A stretch of 51,086 nucleotides of DNA. It comes from Methanobacteriota archaeon (lineage in GTDB: Archaea; Thermoplasmatota; Thermoplasmata; Thermoplasmatales; GCA-001856825). The position numbers and the translations under genes were made by a program. The first letter of the stretch is position 1. Each line of letters starts with the position of its first letter. Below, piece by piece: positions 43,514-51,086 of this stretch. Under the pieces are notes generated by a model. The model did not search any database and was not told where the DNA came from. It saw nothing but the letters and a program-made list of their open reading frames with translations. The DNA lies in contig JAFMDN010000007.1 of NCBI GenBank assembly GCA_017857235.1, positions 1-51,086 on the forward strand. Direction: 5' to 3'.

Positions 43514-45056
43514 TTTTTTGCAGAGAGATAATTATTACATAAAGGATGGATCAATTAAAACAACTTCGAGAATTGTGGACATACCATATTCCGTCAGTGA
43601 GGATTTCAGGTTAAGATACGTAGATGATTCAGATGGTGCAAGGATAATTATTCATATGAAACCTGTTTCTAGCGATCTTGCCTGGTCAATAGTATCAAGA
43701 GAAATATCCAAGATAATACCGGAATTAGAAACATCTGGTAATTTGATAAGCAAACAGCTAGAAAAGAAGAGGCTGGAAAAAGAAAATTTGAACCTCTTAA
43801 AGGAAGAGATAACGTCCGGTGCGGCAAAACTTTATTCTTTCAATGCCCTCGTAGGGTTTACAGATTTTCCGAGGAGAATATTGGAAAAAAAGATGAATTT
43901 AAGAAAGTTTTTTTCGAAAATTGGCGTAAAGACTGAATATAAAAAATACGGTGATTATAGATACATTTCAAGAATAGAAAACGAAGTAAGTTTTTATATA
44001 GAGGCAAAATCACTTGCGGCCATTTTACCAATCAATAGGGGCTATCTCCTGGATAGTAATGGGGTTTTCATAGGCATAGATTCAACCACAGATTCCCCCA
44101 TATTCCTAAATAGATACAAGCTTCCATCTTCACATCAGCTAGTATTAGGGATGACTGGTTTTGGCAAATCCTATCTTGTGAAGTTGATGCTTTATCGTGA
44201 AAAGATTGTGAACGATCCTGATGTGATAATCATAGATCCCATGGGTGAATATGGAAAAATAAAAAATTTTACAAATAGCAAAACCTTAGATTTAGTAAAT
44301 GGGGGAATAAACATATTCAAGCCAATTGAATTCATGAATCCAAAAGAAAATACAGAAAGGGTAATTTCACTTCTCTCCTTGATATTCAATCTATCTGAGA
44401 ACGATAAGGGAATATTGGATGCGGAGTTAACAAGATTCTTTGAAGGAAGTATGGAAATAAATAGTTTGATGGAAGCAATAAATCTTAAAAACAAAGAAAC
44501 ATTCAACAAAATATCTCCGATTTTCGAGGGCAGCTTAAAAATATTTTCAAGGGGAGATAATAAAGAGCTAAGCGGAAGTCTTTGGATAAATTTGGGAGAG
44601 GTTCCAAAACAGCTTCTTCCTTTCTATATGCTATTATCCCTTGAATTTGTTATGAGGCAAAAAAGCAATAAGAAAAGAATTGTCGTGATAGATGAAGCTC
44701 ATTACCTTTTAGACGAAAAAACAATTGTAACATTGGAGAGGTATGTCCGACATGCGAGACATGATGACATCTCAATGGTACTTATTTCACAATCTGCAAA
44801 TGATTTCTTTAAATCCAAATTTTCCATTTCTATATTGGAAAATTGTTCAATTCATATTTTATTAAGACATCAAAATGTTTCTGATGAAATAATGGATTTC
44901 TATCATTTTGATGAAAATTTGAAGTATTTTATCAAGTATTCAGCAGGTTTCGATGGTAAAGAAACCTTGGCCTATCTGCAGATTCCAGGGTTTAGGGCAA
45001 TTGTTAAAATTAAAAGTACCGAGGATGAGCATGAAGGTATCGAGGGAATTCGTTGA
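43482..45056 (+). CDS. VirB4/TraC-like secretion ATPase
   Basis: A 524-residue HerA/FtsK-superfamily ATPase. Walker A is GMTGFGKS at 223-230, followed by DPMGEYGK at 252-259. Walker B is IVVIDEAHYLL at 400-410. YVRHARHDDISMVLISQS at 421-438 carries the arginine and sensor region typical of VirB4. The N-terminal 200 residues resemble the VirB4 membrane-docking domain. In T4SS it powers pilus assembly and substrate movement. Start choice is open: ATG at 43482 overlaps the previous gene by 32 bp, and a TTG at 43518 after GAGGAG is the alternative. The end overlaps the next gene by 26 bp. Confidence 0.8.
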   Translation: MRWLNLRRRYNFLQRDNYYIKDGSIKTTSRIVDIPYSVSEDFRLRYVDDSDGARIIIHMKPVSSDLAWSIVSREISKIIPELETSGNLISKQLEKKRLEKENLNLLKEEITSGAAKLYSFNALVGFTDFPRRILEKKMNLRKFFSKIGVKTEYKKYGDYRYISRIENEVSFYIEAKSLAAILPINRGYLLDSNGVFIGIDSTTDSPIFLNRYKLPSSHQLVLGMTGFGKSYLVKLMLYREKIVNDPDVIIIDPMGEYGKIKNFTNSKTLDLVNGGINIFKPIEFMNPKENTERVISLLSLIFNLSENDKGILDAELTRFFEGSMEINSLMEAINLKNKETFNKISPIFEGSLKIFSRGDNKELSGSLWINLGEVPKQLLPFYMLLSLEFVMRQKSNKKRIVVIDEAHYLLDEKTIVTLERYVRHARHDDISMVLISQSANDFFKSKFSISILENCSIHILLRHQNVSDEIMDFYHFDENLKYFIKYSAGFDGKETLAYLQIPGFRAIVKIKSTEDEHEGIEGIR

Positions 45057-47037
45057 AGTAATTTCCTTTGGAAACGTATCCTCCAATCTGAACCAAATAA
45101 GAAATAAAATCAATCAAATCGGTTCCTTCCAGTATGCAATTATAAAGAATCAGGATAAATTTCCAAAGTTGTATATAGATATTGATGCTATGAAATCTTT
45201 ATCCAGTAAAGGTTTAACATTAGGCAACAAGGCTGCGATACTTGTTACTGGTTTCAAATTTAAGTTAAAGGATAAAAATAGTGCTTTTGACTTGGGAGGC
45301 GTCGACTTATTCAAAGAAATTATTGATTTGTCTACAAAACTGGATAATGCAAGGGTTTTTGTGAAAATCGAGCGAGGTTACCATTTTAGTATTGATGAAA
45401 AGACACAAAATAGTGAAATTGGTTGGAAAATAATAATAAGGACGGACAACACTGAAATTCTAAACCTATTAAAATTTCATTTAAATCCGAAAGGCACTAG
45501 AACAGGTTATTCATTTTTTAAAAAATACCCAGTTTTAACGAAGAATAGTTTGGAATCTATCATCCCAAAAAACTACAGAAATTTCAATTATGGTAATATA
45601 TCGATTGGGGTTTCAAATAAATGCGGAAAAATTAAGATAGACGATGATGAAAACCCACATACCCTTTTAGTGGGTACTACTGGCTCAGGTAAATCAACTA
45701 TGGTTCTCAGAATTATAGAAGATCTCTCAAGAAAACAAGATTGGAAGATAATTTTAATTGATCCACATGGGGAGACAGGTAATAAACTTTTGAAAGTGCT
45801 GAATAATGTCTATGAAATTTCTCCATATGAGGGAAGGGGTATAAATTTGCTTTCCGGGCTCCCTAACGGAGATGTATACAGGTTGGCTGAGGACATAACC
45901 ACCATAATTAAATCTTTGAGGGAAACTCAATACAATGAACAGTTCTTTGGCCCGAGGATGGAAAATATAATAATTAAAGGAATAGTGGAATTATCAAAGG
46001 AGAAAGGGAGTACTCTGTATGATTTGTATAGAATATTGGACAAAAAAACAAGTCTTGTAAATGAAAACATTAAGAATTCTGAATTCATAGAAGAGATAAA
46101 TAAAATGTCTGAAGAAGAATTGTCAAGTAGTGTAAGGGCTATTGGCAGGCTTGTTTTAAATCCAGCGCTCAGGAACATTATATGCGCAAAATCTGAGAAA
46201 TCTATTTTAGAATTGTCAGATGATAAAATCATTTCAATAAACATGGACAGATCAGTTCTGGGATATGAAAATTCAAGGATTTTATCAAACCTCTTTTTAG
46301 TTAGAATATGGCAAGAAATTCAATCAATAAAAATCAATAAAAAGATTCTCTTGATTTTAGAGGAATCTCAGGATTATCTTTCAAATATTCTATTTGATGT
46401 CACCTCTGCAGGTAGAAAGTATGGTTTAAGAGTTTTCTTGGTAACTACGAGCTTATTGTCTCTTGAGGAAAGGCTTAGAAATAAGATATTCTCAAACATA
46501 GGAAACATAATATTCATGAAGCTAAGCCTATGGGATAGTCAGTTCATAAAAAGGGAAATAGGGATGGAAATTCATGTAGAGTCGAGCCTTCACTTCTATT
46601 ATCTGGCAAATGGGAAAGTAATAAATGGCGAAATAAACCCCGTAGAAATTCAAAATTCAATTAGGAAGCCACTGGCAATTAAAAATGCCATAGACTATGA
46701 TGAGGAAATAAGAAAAGATATTGTGGAGATACTTGACCAAATGGATTCTTATAGAGAGATATTCTTCATAATGCCTGAATTTTATCTTTTTTTGAATAGA
46801 GATAAATCCCTAGTTTTAAAGATTCTAAAGGAGGAGTTAGAGAAAAGACAAAACATTGTTTACGTAAAGAGGGTTGATGTAGATTTTAAAGGCATTAAAG
46901 GAAGATATCAGTGCTTCAAGCTTTCTCCAAAAAATCCAGGGACTAGTGGGTTGGAAAAATTTTTCGTCGAATTCAGTGAATATTTGGAAAGTAACTTCAG
47001 AAAAATGTCGGTGTTTGACTCCGAAGTAAAATTCTGA
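45031..47037 (+). CDS. VirD4/TraD- or CedB/HerA-like second ATPase of the cluster
   Basis: About 668 residues. Walker A is GTTGSGKST at 215-223 with DPHGE at 244-248. FFGPRMENIIIKGI near 305-318 and TLYDLYRILDKK near 328-339 match the helical block of conjugative coupling proteins. Walker B is KILLILEES near 438-446, followed by SAGRKYGLRVFLVTTS at 459-474. N-terminal residues 1-200 lack obvious membrane helices. I choose ATG 45031, six bases after GAGG, over the longer frame from 44953. It may feed DNA to the channel as a coupling protein. A CedB-like motor is an equal alternative. Confidence 0.75.
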   Translation: MKVSREFVEVISFGNVSSNLNQIRNKINQIGSFQYAIIKNQDKFPKLYIDIDAMKSLSSKGLTLGNKAAILVTGFKFKLKDKNSAFDLGGVDLFKEIIDLSTKLDNARVFVKIERGYHFSIDEKTQNSEIGWKIIIRTDNTEILNLLKFHLNPKGTRTGYSFFKKYPVLTKNSLESIIPKNYRNFNYGNISIGVSNKCGKIKIDDDENPHTLLVGTTGSGKSTMVLRIIEDLSRKQDWKIILIDPHGETGNKLLKVLNNVYEISPYEGRGINLLSGLPNGDVYRLAEDITTIIKSLRETQYNEQFFGPRMENIIIKGIVELSKEKGSTLYDLYRILDKKTSLVNENIKNSEFIEEINKMSEEELSSSVRAIGRLVLNPALRNIICAKSEKSILELSDDKIISINMDRSVLGYENSRILSNLFLVRIWQEIQSIKINKKILLILEESQDYLSNILFDVTSAGRKYGLRVFLVTTSLLSLEERLRNKIFSNIGNIIFMKLSLWDSQFIKREIGMEIHVESSLHFYYLANGKVINGEINPVEIQNSIRKPLAIKNAIDYDEEIRKDIVEILDQMDSYREIFFIMPEFYLFLNRDKSLVLKILKEELEKRQNIVYVKRVDVDFKGIKGRYQCFKLSPKNPGTSGLEKFFVEFSEYLESNFRKMSVFDSEVKF

Positions 47038-47303
47038 AATACATATGTTAGAAATATTACCATTTTAATGGTTAATTAAATATAAAATCGAAAATAAAAT
47101 TTCCAATAAACAACCCTAATTATTTTATTATTTGTAATCAAGACCATATATGCTCTCAACTAAATCATTCAAAGTTAATAAAACGCTGGCGATATGAATA
47201 AATCAATTTTTAATTACACCCAGATATCCAATAAATTCAGAAAAAAATTTACCTTGTTAACATGAAAATCTGGATACGATTAAGTTAATAAGTAAAAAAT
47301 ATT

Positions 47304-47912
47304 ATGAGGGTGATGCCCCAGATCAGTGAGGAGTATTTGAGCAATACTTTGAGACTAGAACTAAGATCCAAAGACCTCACTGAAGTAGGGGATGATTTTT
47401 ATAAGGATGTTAGAACCTATATATCAAACCTCAAAGAAAAAATTGAATCTGAAACACTCAAAAAAAACTTTAAGGCTGTATCAAAATTAAGCAGCGAATT
47501 AGAAACAGCAGAGGATAATTTCAGGAGAATTGTCGAAATAAGAGCTTCAAAGATACTAAAAGCAAGGGCAGAGAATTATAAGATGTCTATTGAAGGAAAA
47601 ATGACACCGGAAGAAAAGATTTTCTACGAGAGCGTAAGTTCAATTTTTAAGAATCATATGGAATCATTAATAACTGGAAATATAATAATTAACGAAGTAA
47701 AACCCCTTCAAACTTCAAATCCAACACAGAACAAAGAAGCAACCGATGAGGTAAATACGGAAAAATTGAAAGTAGTATATGTTTATAAAGATACACCCAC
47801 ATTATTCTTGGGTGGAAAGAGCATAAAACTAAACAGAGAGGACATACTAACCATACCGGAGAAACATGCAAAAATATTGGAGGCTCAAGGTCTAGTCAAG
47901 ATTATAAAGTAG
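47304..47912 (+). CDS. GINS complex subunit, Gins51 type
   Basis: A 202-residue replication protein. Residues 1-130 form the helical A domain (YLSNTLRLELRSKDLTEVGD, then KNFKAVSKLSSELETAEDNF). After a linker, residues 155-202 form the small B domain with VVYVYKDTPTLFLGGKSIKL followed by REDILTIPEKHAKILEAQGL, the Gins51 signature. GINS joins MCM and GAN/Cdc45 in the replicative helicase, and Thermoplasmata are known to use a single Gins51-type subunit as a homotetramer. The A-then-B domain order confirms Gins51 rather than Gins23. It has its own promoter region, separate from the secretion-like cluster. Confidence 0.82.
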   Translation: MRVMPQISEEYLSNTLRLELRSKDLTEVGDDFYKDVRTYISNLKEKIESETLKKNFKAVSKLSSELETAEDNFRRIVEIRASKILKARAENYKMSIEGKMTPEEKIFYESVSSIFKNHMESLITGNIIINEVKPLQTSNPTQNKEATDEVNTEKLKVVYVYKDTPTLFLGGKSIKLNREDILTIPEKHAKILEAQGLVKIIK

Positions 47913-47954
47913 CAGAATAGTAGGTCTCTCAGGGTTTTATTAAATCATTTTGGT

Positions 47955-48085
47955 AAGAAATCTATATATATTGGGTGAAACTATACTGATTTTGCTCATT
48001 GTGCACCCAGTGATAAAGTATATCATTGGGGAAGGACTGAGATCCTATAATCAGGATTAATGAAGGTCAGCATAGGTAGATTGGA
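47955..48085 (+). promoter_or_regulatory. 23S rRNA promoter and leader with hairpin
   Basis: A TATA-like box CTATATATATT lies at 47962-47972, which would place transcription start near 47990-48000. The leader then contains a 10-bp hairpin, CCCAGTGATA (48006-48015), loop AAGTA, TATCATTGGG (48021-48030), fully paired with one G-U. The 5' half of the processing stem follows: ATCAGGAT at 48050-48057, TCAG at 48067-48070 and CATAGGTAGAT at 48071-48081. Confidence 0.65.
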
Positions 48086-51006
<2,921 letters not shown>

Positions 51007-51007
51007 A

Positions 51008-51047
51008 CCGATCTACCTATGTCTGATCTGATTCAATATCCTGATAA
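51008..51047 (+). other. 3' half of the pre-23S processing stem
   Basis: CCGATCTACCTATG (51008-51021) pairs with CATAGGTAGATTGG at 48071-48084, CTGA at 51023-51026 with TCAG at 48067-48070, and ATCCTGAT (51037-51044) with ATCAGGAT at 48050-48057. The four-base helix flanked by unpaired bases on both sides fits a bulge-helix-bulge site for the archaeal splicing endonuclease. Confidence 0.7.
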
Positions 51048-51086
51048 ATTCGCAATGAGACTTTAATTTACTATTAAAGTTCAATT

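Noticed and set aside
44953-45030. Longer N terminus for the second ATPase of the cluster
   Set aside because: It would overlap the VirB4-like gene by 104 bp, and a better-spaced GAGG precedes the ATG at 45031.
41551-47912. Complete integrated conjugative element or provirus
   Set aside because: No integrase, relaxase, capsid gene, tRNA-derived att repeat or composition shift was found at either edge.

Overview
The window is AT-rich archaeal chromosomal DNA, most likely from the class Thermoplasmata and close to Thermoplasmatales. Several things point there. The 23S rRNA gene stands alone, with no 16S upstream and no 5S in the 80 bases after it. A phosphopantetheine adenylyltransferase is fused to a DUF84 NTPase domain, and a Trm56 tRNA methylase is fused to an HD domain. 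The GINS subunit is of Gins51 type. RaSEA, CobY, archaeal CobT, topoisomerase VI and a RecJ/GAN-like nuclease are also archaeal hallmarks. Topoisomerase VI is noteworthy because it is reported missing from the classical Thermoplasmatales, so the source may be a less studied branch. No species assignment is possible from the window alone.

Layout. 1-1085: small heat-shock protein with a downstream winged-helix regulator and a palindromic promoter. 1741-7787: NifX-like protein, CoaD-DUF84 fusion, an apparent class-II amidotransferase pseudoenzyme, RaSEA, RecJ/GAN-like nuclease and P5C dehydrogenase. 8653-12616: carAB. 12592-23736: late cobalamin synthesis genes (cobQ/cbiP, cbiB, cobY, cobS, cobT, ATP:cob(I)alamin adenosyltransferase, cbiA), interrupted by a ClC transporter, a DsrE-TusA-SQR sulfur operon and a cupin. 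24432-34965: tRNA-Phe, gcvT, pdxT, aspS, a UbiD-family gene, prenyl synthase, regulator plus Trm56-HD, PRPP synthase, an aminotransferase and an SHMT-like protein. 35719-41451: an operon on the minus strand with a zinc-finger protein, a winged-helix protein, Topo VI B and A, an MFS transporter and Taw2. 41551-47037: a five-gene cluster that looks like a minimal type IV secretion/conjugation apparatus. 47304-47912: GINS. 48086-51006: 23S rRNA with its processing stem.

The most interesting system is the cluster at 41551-47037. In order it encodes a signal-peptide-bearing two-helix pilin-like protein (VirB2/TrbC type), a polytopic VirB6/CedA-like channel protein, a VirB3-like membrane-hairpin protein, a VirB4-like ATPase and a second ATPase of the VirD4/TraD/CedB-HerA type. 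No relaxase, integrase or att site is visible, and both flanks are housekeeping genes. This suggests a resident DNA-transfer or uptake machine analogous to the crenarchaeal Ced/Ted systems rather than a recent conjugative element.

Two intergenic regions (around 1664-1737 and 35629-35701) share a conserved tail resembling the right end of an IS200/IS605-type element, without an intact transposase or TnpB in either place. Coding density is high, with many 1-30 bp overlaps and several convergent gene ends that overlap. Only five gene-free stretches are long enough to hold remnants or structures.
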